DNA of 64,000 nucleotides from Atherinomorus stipes. Taxonomy: Eukaryota > Chordata > Actinopteri > Atheriniformes > Atherinidae. The notes under the pieces are model-generated. The model saw only the letters and a list, made by a program, of their open reading frames with translations, was not told the origin of the DNA and made no database searches. Position numbers and translations under genes: made by a program. Numbering within the stretch: position 1 is the first letter of the stretch; each line of letters opens with the position of its first letter. The stretch is taken from positions 1 through 64,000 of the forward strand of contig JALJCO010007813.1 in assembly GCA_023101725.1 (NCBI GenBank), written 5' to 3'. Below, in pieces: positions 23,258 through 34,500 of this stretch.

Positions 23258-24795
23258 TCATCCGCTAGCGACTGGCTCCAAAACAGAGCAAATCCCCATA
23301 GATTCTCATGTTAAAAAGGCCAACTTCACAGCAGAAATAAACATGTTTACAGCCTGGTTCAAAAAATCATTTTAGGTTCTACAGGTCAAGTTTACCTTCA
23401 TGTCAACTGTGAGGGAGGTGATTTTTTTTTTAAAAAAGTTTTATAACTTTAGATGTTATTTAATCTGAAATTACACATATTTAGAGGCGTGTCCTTTTGA
23501 TTGACAGGCGACACACCTGGTACCGATTTTAGCCATGGAGGCTAATATTTAGCTCCCTGCTTGTTCACATGAAGGCCTCAGTCTGTAGCAGAGTTGCACA
23601 ACGGCAGTTTTTAGCTGATTAACAGCAAGTTTGAGCATCTCTTAAAGGAGTAGTTCACCCACAGAATGTTTTAACTTTATTTTCCACTTACCTTCATAGT
23701 GAGCAAGACTCTGGAGCACATTTTTAATATTTCAAATGCAGCCGGAGATCAGGACGACTTTTTGTTTCCAACCAACTTTCATATAATGGAGTTCGCTGGG
23801 AACCGAGCGAAAAAGGTCCATAAAAGTGCACAAAAACTTGTCAATATTCCTCCATACTGCTCGTACAATGTAATCCAAGTGTCCTGAGTGGGTAGCGTCC
23901 AGAATTTACTCGAAACGACGTCATTTACTATATTTTTAGAGCCTAAAAGGTAGTACATATTACTTCCGCGAAGCGAGCACATATGCATTCACGAAACTAC
24001 AGAAGCCTCAGCGTTCAGAGCCTACTCTGCCGATAAAACAACAGTAGAAGAAGAAATTCATTGTTTACATTGTGCTATGAGTGCCAGAGCTGCAGACAAA
24101 CCGGGACAAACACAAGAGGGGTTGGATATTGATTTAAAACAAAGAAAGAAAGAAAAAGAGAACGCGTGATCTCGTCTGCCGCGCTCTCTGTAGTTTCATG
24201 AACGTGCATCAGCGTGCTCGCAGGAGATGCAATGTACTTTTATTTATGCTCCATAGATATACTAAATGGCGTAGTTTCGAGTAAATTATGGACGCTACCC
24301 ACTCAGGACACTTGGAATACATTGGATGAGCAGTATGGAGGAATATTGACAAGTTTTTGTACACTTTTATGGACCTTTTTGGCTCGGTTCCCAGCGAACT
24401 CCATTATATCAAAGTTGGTTGGAAACGAGAAGTTATTCTGATCTCCGGCTGCATTTGAAATATTAAAAATGTGCTCCAGAGACTTGCTCACCATGAAGGT
24501 AAGTGGAAAATAAAGTTAAATCGTTCTGTGGGTGAACTATTCCTTTAAACCGCATATCTTCATTTGTTCCTGTTTACTTTGGATTAGCTTGGTTAGCATT
24601 AGCTTGGCTGTCAATCATTTAAGCTACCTCACAGCTCGGAGTGGCCTTGCCATTGCCCATTTTAGTATTTTCTGGGGGTGGCGACAAACGCAACATGGCA
24701 AGATGGCGACAGTGGGAAACGCCCAACTGGCTTCACTTTCCCCTCTTCAGACATGACCGGATACTACGTCCATTTATTTTTATTTTTTACAGTCT
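23258..24795. mobile_element. Dispersed fish DNA repeat, interrupted
   Basis: 23258-23641 begins with gctagcgactggctcc and continues with ttcacagcagaaataaacat and gtttacagcctggttcaaaa, strings common in a fish repeat family. 24549-24795 (agcttggttagcattagctt, gactggatactacgtcc-like, tttttacagtct) resembles the family's other end. The two halves are separated by the TTAA-flanked element at 23646-24544. The family name is not certain. Confidence 0.4.
23646..24544. mobile_element. Foldback element with TTAA target duplication (Kolobok/piggyBac-like)
   Basis: The ends aggagtagttcacccacag and its inverted partner ctgtgggtgaactattcct are bounded by TTAA at 23642-23645 and 24545-24548. The inverted arms are about 360 nt each (left to about 24003, right from about 24186), sharing for example ggaacc/cgagc, gctacccactcaggacactt and cgaaactacag, with a 180-nt centre. 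The termini match the abundant fish ttaaaggaatagttcaccc family. The TTAA duplication points to Kolobok or piggyBac transposition; no transposase is encoded. The arms would form a long hairpin if transcribed. Confidence 0.85.
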
Positions 24796-24885
24796 TTGGT
24801 CCTACGCACAAATTTAGAATTTTTTCTAAATTTCAATCAACTGTGTGTGTTTTCTGCACACACAGTTGATAAATGAGGCCCCTGG

Positions 24886-25455
24886 TTTGAAACTAAAGCA
24901 GGAAGACACAAAATTTCTTTCACTGTACAAAGAAAATATTTTCAGAATGAATTAGGAAGTAAAGCTGACCAAGGTGCAAATAGAAAAGTGGCTTAGAAAT
25001 AAAATAGAGATAAACTTGACAAGAGTACAGAACATAAATTTAAAGAACAGGCTGACATGGAAAAGAAGAAACAAAGAATTCATAAAAACCCATTAAACAT
25101 TTCACAAAACCCACAGAACATGACACCATTTAAACTTGTGGTATCATGAAAATCAACCATACTCTCCAAAATCTCTGCCTGAAACAAGTCATTTGAGAGT
25201 ATTCAGCGAATCAAGCTGAACTGAATGAGTATGCGAGACAGACTTCTCCTGCCTACTCAGTCAGAGGGGACCTCCTTCTCCTACAGTCCCCTCCTACTTC
25301 TCCACATATAGGGAAGGCTTTGACTTGGAGTCAATCAGAGTGGGATCTTTAACTGTGCCTGCCGCTGGGTTTCTGTGCCTCATTCACCCCCATACACCCT
25401 TACAGCAGTCATCCCTCATACGCACTGTCACGTGCATGCTTGCAGCAGTAAACAT
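24886..25455 (+). promoter_or_regulatory. itga11: Presumed itga11 promoter and 5' UTR region
   Basis: This is the 570 bp between the transposon complex and the start codon. It contains a C/T-rich stretch at 25258-25300 (ctccttctcc, cccctcctacttctcc) and a CACGTG E-box-like site near 25429. No clear TATA box is seen and the transcription start cannot be placed. Assignment rests only on position. Confidence 0.35.
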
Positions 25456-25504
25456 ATGGAGTACTACTGCTTCCTTCTGCTCTGGATCTGCAGCCAGCAG
25501 TTAG
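25456..25504 (+). CDS. itga11: itga11 exon 1: start codon and signal peptide
   Basis: ATG at 25456 opens [16 protein letters not shown], a hydrophobic secretory signal, followed by one base of the next codon and a strong donor (gtgagt at 25505). The context aaacatATGg has A at -3 being replaced by C/A-rich bases and G at +4, acceptable for a vertebrate start. The phase-1 junction after a Gly codon matches the place where the signal exon of alpha-11 ends in other vertebrates, as I remember it. The signal sequence itself is not conserved enough to prove the start; the match rests on phase, donor and position. Confidence 0.8.
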
Positions 25505-28500
25505 GTGAGTGAAAAGTGTTTGCATGTGTGTGTTTATAGTTTAAATGTGTATGTGCGCTGTGCGGATCTTTGTATGCTTAATAAAGATTATTTTCTCTTT
25601 CTTCATGTGACTTTGGAGTATCTAGTGGTGCACAGGTTTGACTAGCTCTCACAATAACTTGAAACTTTGAGAGTATTGCTTCAAAGAGTTTTTACAAAGT
25701 TACTTTAAATGTCTTTTGTTCATATTTTGTATTTTCCCAATTCAAGCAGGCACCATAATACTTAGATTTTGATATTATAAGTGAATGAAAGGCTGTTTGT
25801 TTGACTTGCATCACATTCTGACTCTGAACCCCCTGCCATGGCAAGAGACAGGAAGCCAGAGCTTAGTGGTTATACTGAAGGATATATTGTCATCCTCAGG
25901 TCTACAGAGGTGCTTTGTGCCCCATTGGGAGCATGAAGGCATGTTCTGTCAAATGAAAGTTGATGCTGTCTTTTCAGTCGAGTTTCCACAGAGTGGAAAG
26001 CTGTCAGTGCTCAGCCAGAGCTGAGGTCAATTACCACTGAAATCACTATAACAGTAACACATCTAGACAAGATGAAAGGATGAGAGTGACAGAAAGTCAA
26101 TAAAAAGCAATATAAAGGATATTTATGCTTTTTTTTTTCAAAGTCAAGTTTTTAATAAGGCCCATAAACAAGTACACAGTTGCCACAAACATAAGTAAAG
26201 CTAATTAAATCCTTATTGAATCCTTAATACAGAACAGCAGAAATGCCTTTGTAGTAAGTATACTCTGAACTGTAACTGTATGTGTGATGGGAAACATTTC
26301 CATAAAATATTGTGCATGTTGTCATTGGAGCTGTTCATTATTTTTTAGAAGTTATGTTTTTATTTAACTTTGTCCACTTTTTTTGTACTGTCATTTGCAG
26401 AAGAGCTGCAATAACCTCTAAAGTCTGTGAAACTGGACATTTTTAAAAGAAAGTAATTAATCAATCTTTTTTCTAGAGACTTTGCAAATAACGAGAAGCT
26501 GTTCAGTGAAAGCAAGGAAATCTTTTGTAAATATTTGGTTTGATTTTGGAATTTGTTGGAACAAAATTTTGGAGCGATGCCACAGTAAGGGAGACTCTGA
26601 CCTTGTAGCTGGAGACTGTGGAGAAGGATTTGATGCTGACTGCGGTGGAGGACGTTTTGGCAAGAGTATAAGTAGCAGACTTTATTTTAGTCTGCAGTTT
26701 GTGGACTCCTGGGACTTTTTTGGACCAAAGATCCCATCTAGATAACACTGAGTAGGGACATCTCATAGATGAAATCAGCAGGTGTCGTTTAGGTCATAAG
26801 GCACATGCCCTTATAAACTCTATCCCAGCAGGAGATGTCAACTTAAATGTTTTTCTTATGCAGTTAGAATTTCCCTCTTTTAATAGACATTCAATATGAC
26901 CATTGCATGCAGAGATGGTCAGGCTGTAATGGAAACTTCCTGCTATGAATTCCATAACTATGAAAGAGGTGAAAAGTACACAGTAAATGACAAAAATAAT
27001 CAAATACTGATATGGAGCAATTATCTATAACTGGAGGGAATCCAAAATATGAAATCTATGCTTGAACCAGAGCAAACATGTGTCAGTTTCTGACTTGATT
27101 AAGTCAACAATACTCTAGAAAATGTCCACATAAGAAACGCAGAAGGCCATTATTTGGTGAACTGCCAAGAAACTTTGACACTTTTTAAATTTTCTACGCA
27201 TGCTGATAGGCCAGATGTTAACTGACACCAAGCTTTACATATGATGACACAGTTTAAGCATCTGCCTTTTTGTTTCCCTTGAAGAGAATCTGAAGGTATC
27301 TGATACAAAGGCATGTGTTCCATGCTGGGATCAGGGCGCCATCTTTTTTCTTTTTTAAGTCATAAGGAATATGAAAGAACTGAAGAGAGGAAAAGGTAGA
27401 GATAAGGGCATTTATTGAGTGAACAGATCCATATGGCTTGACAGCACTGACCGCAATGCTCTACCTCTGCTCCCACTTCTGTATATTGTAAATTTTCTGA
27501 CTGAGTGAATGCATTTTTTTATACGTTTAAAAATTACAAATGGTCATGAGCTTGAGAACAGTTTTGCAGCAGTCATGAAGATCTGCTAATTCACAAACTG
27601 GTGCTGGGGAAGACATTAGTGGTGAGGCCACAGGCTGATCCCCTGTAGAATCCAAGCCTGTCTTTTGGCTACATTATTAAAGCAAACAAAATGCTAAACT
27701 TCCAAAAATACATAAAAAAATATTCACACTCATTTTGGATTCTAGAGAATTTGACCCTACAAGGAAATCCAGGAACTATGGTACAATAATGACCAGGTTG
27801 GTGAAAATAAGCAAGGGTTTGAGACGATGACATAAATCAAGTTTCTCTTACATTAAATTGTTAAAATAAGCATGTTCCGCTTTTATTTATTAGCTTTGGG
27901 TGATGGTTGAAGTGAAATCTAGTTATTTTAAAACTAGGTAAGCATAAAAACATGGAAAAATGTGACATTGACCACTTATCATTTCCTTCTGAGATTGATA
28001 AAGCATTTTTCTCTCATTTATTTCTTACCTCTGTGGTTTTCCATAATCTATGTCTAAAACCTGAGCTCTACAGCAGTGCTGTCTCAATGAAGCCAGAAAA
28101 GTTTTGACATAATAAGCATCCAAATTTGGAGGTCAGTCAAGGGAATACAGTGAATCTATACTCACTGGTCCTAGGGCTGGACGATTATGGAAAAAATTAT
28201 AATCACGATTATTTTGACTGATATTGAAATCACGATTAATATACACGATTATTCATTGGTTTTATAAAAAAGTGTTTATTGAACCACCAAAACCCAACTT
28301 CAAATATAACTTAAAAAAAATAAATAAATAAATTAGAAACAAGTAAAGGAGTAAAATAAGAATATTATTTAAGATAATAATAGCAATAAAAATGAATACT
28401 CAGTCTACATGCATTCCTGTTCTATACTCCCTGCAGTTTGCTTCCTATAACTCCACCAGTCTGTTCACTTCAGGATTGATCGATTAATCGATTACAGTGT

Positions 28501-31500
28501 TTTTATGATTGTGAAAAGGCAAAATTAAAATCACGATTAAAATTCGATGAATTGTCCAGCCCTAACTGGTACCTTTGTTACATACACCTTGCTATTACTC
28601 GGTTGGACTGGCTGGAGTACACTGAATTTATTGTTGTGTTCAAGAAACCAGTTTGAGAAGATTTGAGCTTTGTGCCGTGGTGCATCACCCTGCTGGAAGT
28701 AGCCATCAGAAAATGGTTCACTGAGGTCATAAAGGGTTGGGCATGGTCTGCAACAATAGCCTGTGGTCTTTAAATGATCCTCATTTGGTCCCAATGTGCT
28801 CATATGCACAACTCCACTATAAGGTAGCTCCTTTGTTTCCTGTCTTTCATGATTGGATGAACTGATTAATCCAGGTGTGTCTGGCCAGTTACTGAGGTCA
28901 AGCACACCTGGATTAATCAGTTTGTCCAGTAATGAAAGACAGGAAACAAAGGAGCTACCTTAAGTTCAGGAAGTAGTGGAGCTGTTCATAGAGCCCATTG
29001 TGGCAGGAATGTCACCCTTACACTACCACCACTAGCCTGAAACAATGATACAAGGTAGGGTGATCCATGCTTTTATGTTGTTTATGCCAAATTCTGACCC
29101 TACCACTCATTGCTGAAATGGAGACTCGTCAGACTGAGGAACATTTTTCTAATCTTCTGTTGCCTAATTTTGGTAAGCTTGTGTGTAGCCTCAGTTTCCT
29201 GTTCTTAACTAGAAGGAATGGCACCCAGTGTGATCTTCTGCTGCTCTGCTTCAAAGTTGGGCACAATGTATGTTCAAATCGTATTCTGGTTGTAATGAGT
29301 GATTGTTTGAGTTACTGTTGCATTTTATATGATCTCTAACCAGTCTACCCATTTTCCTCTGGCTTCTGACATCAACAAGGCATTTTTGTCACCGCTTTCA
29401 GGATACTTTCTGTTTTTCAGACTATTCTCTGTTAGGTGGTTGTGTATGAAAATCTCAGCAGATCAGCAGTTTCTGAAATACTTAGACCAGTCAGGCACCA
29501 ACAACTATGCTACGATCAAAGTCACTTATATCCCCTTTCTTCCTCATTCTGATGCTTCATGATGTTAATGATCTTGATGAGCATCATGAGCTTGATGATG
29601 TCATGATCTTAATCAGGACAGCATGCATAAATGCACTGAGTTGCTGCCATGTGATTGGCTGATTAGCTGTTGGTATTAGTGAAGAAATAAAGTGGCTGGG
29701 TCATGTGACCAGGGTCTATGGTCTATTTCAGCTGCCTGGAAAAGCAGCAATATCTACCATCTTTTGAGTTGCTGTAAGCTGTCCAACATCTGACTTAGCT
29801 GTGACAGTTTGAAATGTGTTTATTCCCACTGCGAAATAGATAAATGTTTAATACTTTAAGCTGTTTGTGTTATGCTTTTGTGCTGTATTGACATTAATCC
29901 TCTTAACTTCAATGCATTCTTGTCACAACCTTTGCATTTTTTTCTTCGTCTTTATTTGATACTCCTGACAGGATACAGGAAATTAATTTTGACCTGATTT
30001 TGACTTTTTACCTGAGCTCTTCCATAGGCTTGCACTCTTTTTCTGTCTTTTCCACCTTAGAGACAGCATTATCTAAATATAAATTTCTCAGAGTTTGTTC
30101 AAACTAAAAGGTCCATTTAGAGGCTACAGGTTGTGTTGGCGGAGTTACATCCAAGACACGTATAGGTTAATGCCTGAGCCAGTGCCTTTTATATTTTAAT
30201 CCTTTCTAAACATGGTTTTCTTTTTCTTTCTGTCTTTTTTTTTTGAAGTCGTAAATGGCAAAGGATCCACTGGCTTACCAATTTTTTTTTTTTTTTTTTT
30301 TTTAAACCTTGTCTATGTTTTACCAAGTAATTTTCCAGCATGGTTGTCATTCACCTCCATTCATAAACTTCTTATCTTAAATACGTAATCTTTTTACAGT
30401 GTGCTCCAGTATTATCTCTACAATCAAACAAAAAAGAACAAATAGGGAAACGCTGGATGTCTCCTGGTCAATTTCCAGTTGGCTAAGTAAACCACTGACT
30501 TTCCAGTGGGAGCATGACCACTACCTCTGTAGTTCAACGGTTGGCTTTGATTAGGTTTAAGCAATGAGATCGTAAGGTTTACAGATCACAAACTGCTTGT
30601 CTCAGTCATATTTTAAAAACAATTGGCAACCTATGGAAAAATATTATGGCTTACCTTAAAGGCCAAACCTTATCTTTTATTATTTCTATGTTTGTTTACT
30701 CTTGCATTTTTATTACACACACACATTGGTTATTACACCCTGTTTTTCAGCACCTTAATCTTGTAGCAGATTGCGGTGTAATGGCAGTAAAGACACTGAA
30801 AAATAAATTGAATTCAATCCAAAATGTGCAACCATAAAAATAAATCAGGTTAAACAATAGAGCAGAAGTTTTTAACTCCAAAACAAACTCAGTCGAAACT
30901 AAACTGTAACTGAATCATCTTGTAGATCCTTAACTTAAGCTGAAAACAACCCATAAGAACTCAGGTCATATCACTCTCTTGATGAGTCTTTTTAAGCTAA
31001 GGAAGGTGGGTCATTGGTGGAGGAAAAGCAGAATATATACTTACTTTCATAGAAACTTGTGTGCATGAACACAAATATGTGGCTGTTATAGACTTTAAGA
31101 CCCACAACATAAATTTTTTACCTTAAAAATTTGCGATTCTGACTCGCTTTGATGGCACACCAATGTTCATTACGCACGTTTCTTGAGCCATCACTGCTCA
31201 GCGGCATCCCGAGGCTGAGATACCATTATGCAACTTTTTCTAGGATGCGGCGTGATGTTGCAGCAGGGTATTGGTTGCACACCGTGTCACATACTAGCAA
31301 ACAGAAATAAACACACCGGGTGTTATGAACGTGCATCATGGTGGATTCAGCAAAGAAACGCAAGTAAGCATTAAAGGAGGAAGAGAGGAAAAGAAAGAGA
31401 CAAAGGGACAGAACCAAGTTTATTAGTGTTTAGAAATTTTCATGAGTTTTTTTTTATTTAGTTGTTCAGTTTGCTTTTTTATTTCAGTTTAGTTATAGTT

Positions 31501-34500
31501 AGTTCAACAAATGATTTATTGGTTTTAGTTTAGTTTTTGTTTTGAGGAATTGACAAGTTTTAGTTTTCTTTTTATTTAGTCTTAGTCTTCGTTTTTCAGG
31601 TAGTAAGAGAAAGCCTTGAAATGTAGATGCTGAAAAGGATAGAAGAATGTGTTATACAAAATATGGATCATCAAATCCTTTAATTTTAATTCCTGAACCA
31701 CAATTATTCAAATTATTTCTGAATACAAATCCAACTTTTGTTTCAACGTTTAACAGGCCCTTATCCAATCAGGCAAACTCTAAAATCAGCCTACATACAG
31801 CTCTCACCAAATATCTTCAGTGTAATCATGAACTTTTCATGAGCGTCTCTGTGAGAACTTTACAAATGAACTTTCAGATTTGTTGGATTTTTCCCTTTAG
31901 TTGCATTCTACAGATGTTCCTATCAGTCTTCATCACAATTCACTTACTCTTATCGATTAGTGGGTCGTACTCGAAATACTCCGATGGTTTATACTAAATA
32001 ATATAAATATTTATAAATACTCGAATAGTATCTATAACTACTCTAAAATGCTGTGGCATTTTCAACCTGCTGCAACTTTAGCCGTTTTTGTCTGCTAAGC
32101 ACTTTCTTCTAGTTCAGGTGCTGCAGGTCGCTATACTGCCACCCTCTAGAGGAAAAGTGGAAGAACAGCGGCTGCCGCAGGACAGGCATCTCGCATCTAA
32201 TTCAAGGGAATAAACGAAACGACAAAAAACTAAGCTGAATTTATCTACAATTCAGTTTAGTTTTAGTTAGTTTAGCATTGTTCTTTGTAGTTTCTATTTC
32301 AGTTGAGTTTTTTTTCTTAATTTTCGTTTTAATTTTTATTTCAGTTAACTAAATAATTTTTTTCATTGCTTGTTTTAGTTTTAGTTTTAGTTAACTATAA
32401 TAGCCCTGGACAGAACAAGAGATAAGTCAAGAGTCGTGGGAAGACTGTCTTTTACTGGCTGGCATGAACTCACAGTACAGGTAAGATGCAAGATGGATGC
32501 CAGTTTAGCTGTCGATAGGAGGCGCATGACTGAGATAAACGCAAAAAGTTCTGTAGAGGGTCTGTAGAAGCAAGAAGCTAATGTGATGAAGGAAACCTGC
32601 ACACTGAAAATAGAAGTACCCTGCAATATTCATATAGCAAGTTGTTATCACTGTCGTAGGATTTATTGTCTTCTATTGAATCCTTGAAAAAGACACTTTA
32701 CTGTTTTTTAAATTATTGAACCATACTGTATTTTATCTTGTTTTAACTGTTCTTTTATTTTTTGACATGTACAGTAGCTTTGAGTTTTATGAAAAGCGAT
32801 GTCTTTCTTAGAGACATGTCCCGCCCAGCTGCAAATGGCATGAACACGGTAAAACAAACCTCAAATATATTTGAGATATTTATTTTATCAAAAGAAAAAA
32901 TGACATTTTACTTTTGCATGCCTGTATCAAAATTTATCAAAAGACTTGACTGCTTGATATATTTTAATGTTTCAGAAACTGTAAATGTCTCAACAAGTTA
33001 ATCGTTCATCCCCATTTTTTCTTCCTTTTTTTGTGGCTTCCTTTCAGTTTATCTTAGAAATTCCCTTTCATTAATTTATAGACTGTTGAAGTTGTGGTGT
33101 TAAAGTAAGTTACATTGTTGCAATGGCCAAAACAAATGAATGCTCTGCTTCTGAATAAGTAATTTACATGATAAATCTGTAATTACATACATCAACAGGG
33201 TCATACAGACATGTCATAGCTGGTAGTATATAGCCTGTGTTGTGCTGCCACAGAGATTTTGAATCCCTGGAGGGTTTTTTTGTTGGCTCTAAGGTTAACA
33301 GCTTGTTAAGCAGTGCCCAGTTGGCTATTACATAATAGGAACATCTGGTTTTAGATACCCCATGCTTCTCAAAGTATTTACTTTGGCATAGGGAAGGGTG
33401 CCAAAATGTTTGAAAGTATATTGTCCACTGTGAAGCACTGTATCTTTCCAGAGAAAATTACTGAAATGGAAACACTGAAGGGATCAATGGAAAATCATTA
33501 TTCCCTGTTACTTCTGAGATATGTTTTTATGTTAGAGCCAATAGATCTGTTGTTAAAGCTCATGCTACTACCCCACTGATCCAGTCGGATGGACTGTCTA
33601 CACGCTTATGTATCAGAACAAACTTTAACCATAAGCTGGAGACAGAAAAAAGGTGGAAACTTCATGATAGCGTATGTTTTACTGCTAGTATCAGCATATA
33701 AAATTGCTTCAAGCATGTCTGATATGAGGATATCTCTATGCCAGCTGTTTGCATAATGCATCCGCACGGCTGCTCTATGTCAGTGGGTTTGTGGTGTGGC
33801 TCCAGCGGCTTGGTGTTGGGCCAAATGCAGCAGCGGACTATGTGGGTCGCACCAGCAGCCCCCGGCCTGAGGTTTATTTATCTGGGCATAGAAACCGGTA
33901 TACAGGAAACCCAGCAAGATTCCAGCCTCACGTTAGAAGCTGCCGATATTACTCAAAATATTGGATTTCTCTGGCACATTAGTAGCTTTAAATGGAAACT
34001 GGATAACCCTCATTCTCACGCTTTCACCCTGCCACCTCTCTCCCTATTCTCTTCTTACTAAATGTTTAAAGTTATTATTAGATTTCACTTATTTCTTGGT
34101 CACACCTCTCATTTTTTGAGGGACATTTATTCCCAGTGCTTGAAAATCAGCCTCGCAATTAGCGTTTACTTTTTCCCCAAATTAACAAGTGGCATACTTA
34201 AAGGATTCAGCTCACTGCCCTCCATTTGTGAGGAGATTTATGCTGCGATACACAGTTTGAAGTTTCATGCTGACTTTTATTTATTTCTCATACACCTATT
34301 TGTTCCCAACAATCTATTTTCAGTCACCCCTTTTATGTTTCTGCATAAACAGAGACTTTAGGAGGATGTTTGGAGGTAGGATGAAAGACCAAGTGAACAT
34401 GTGAACCATTCATACATCAGGAAATGACCAATGAGGCCAACGTGTCAATATTTACATGAAGGGTTCACATAACAGAGATGGCTATTTATTTTAAAGACAG

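Larger units (their letters stand above)
19373..24885. mobile_element. Nested transposon complex bounded by inverted ends
   Basis: The left end reads ccaggggcctcttttatca (from 19373); the right end, reverse-complemented, reads ccaggggcctcatttatca (to 24885). This is an inverted repeat of about 20 bp with one mismatch, the ggggcctcatttat-type terminus seen in fish DNA transposons. The 5.5 kb between holds at least five other repeats, listed separately, several with their own inverted ends. No target duplication is obvious and no transposase frame survives. It could be one element that received later insertions or two copies of a family in opposite orientation. Confidence 0.55.

Noticed and set aside
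26482..26766. Overlapping 87-codon frames on both strands
   Set aside because: They lie in intron 1 with no splice sites matching them and no family resemblance; mutual overlap on opposite strands suggests chance.
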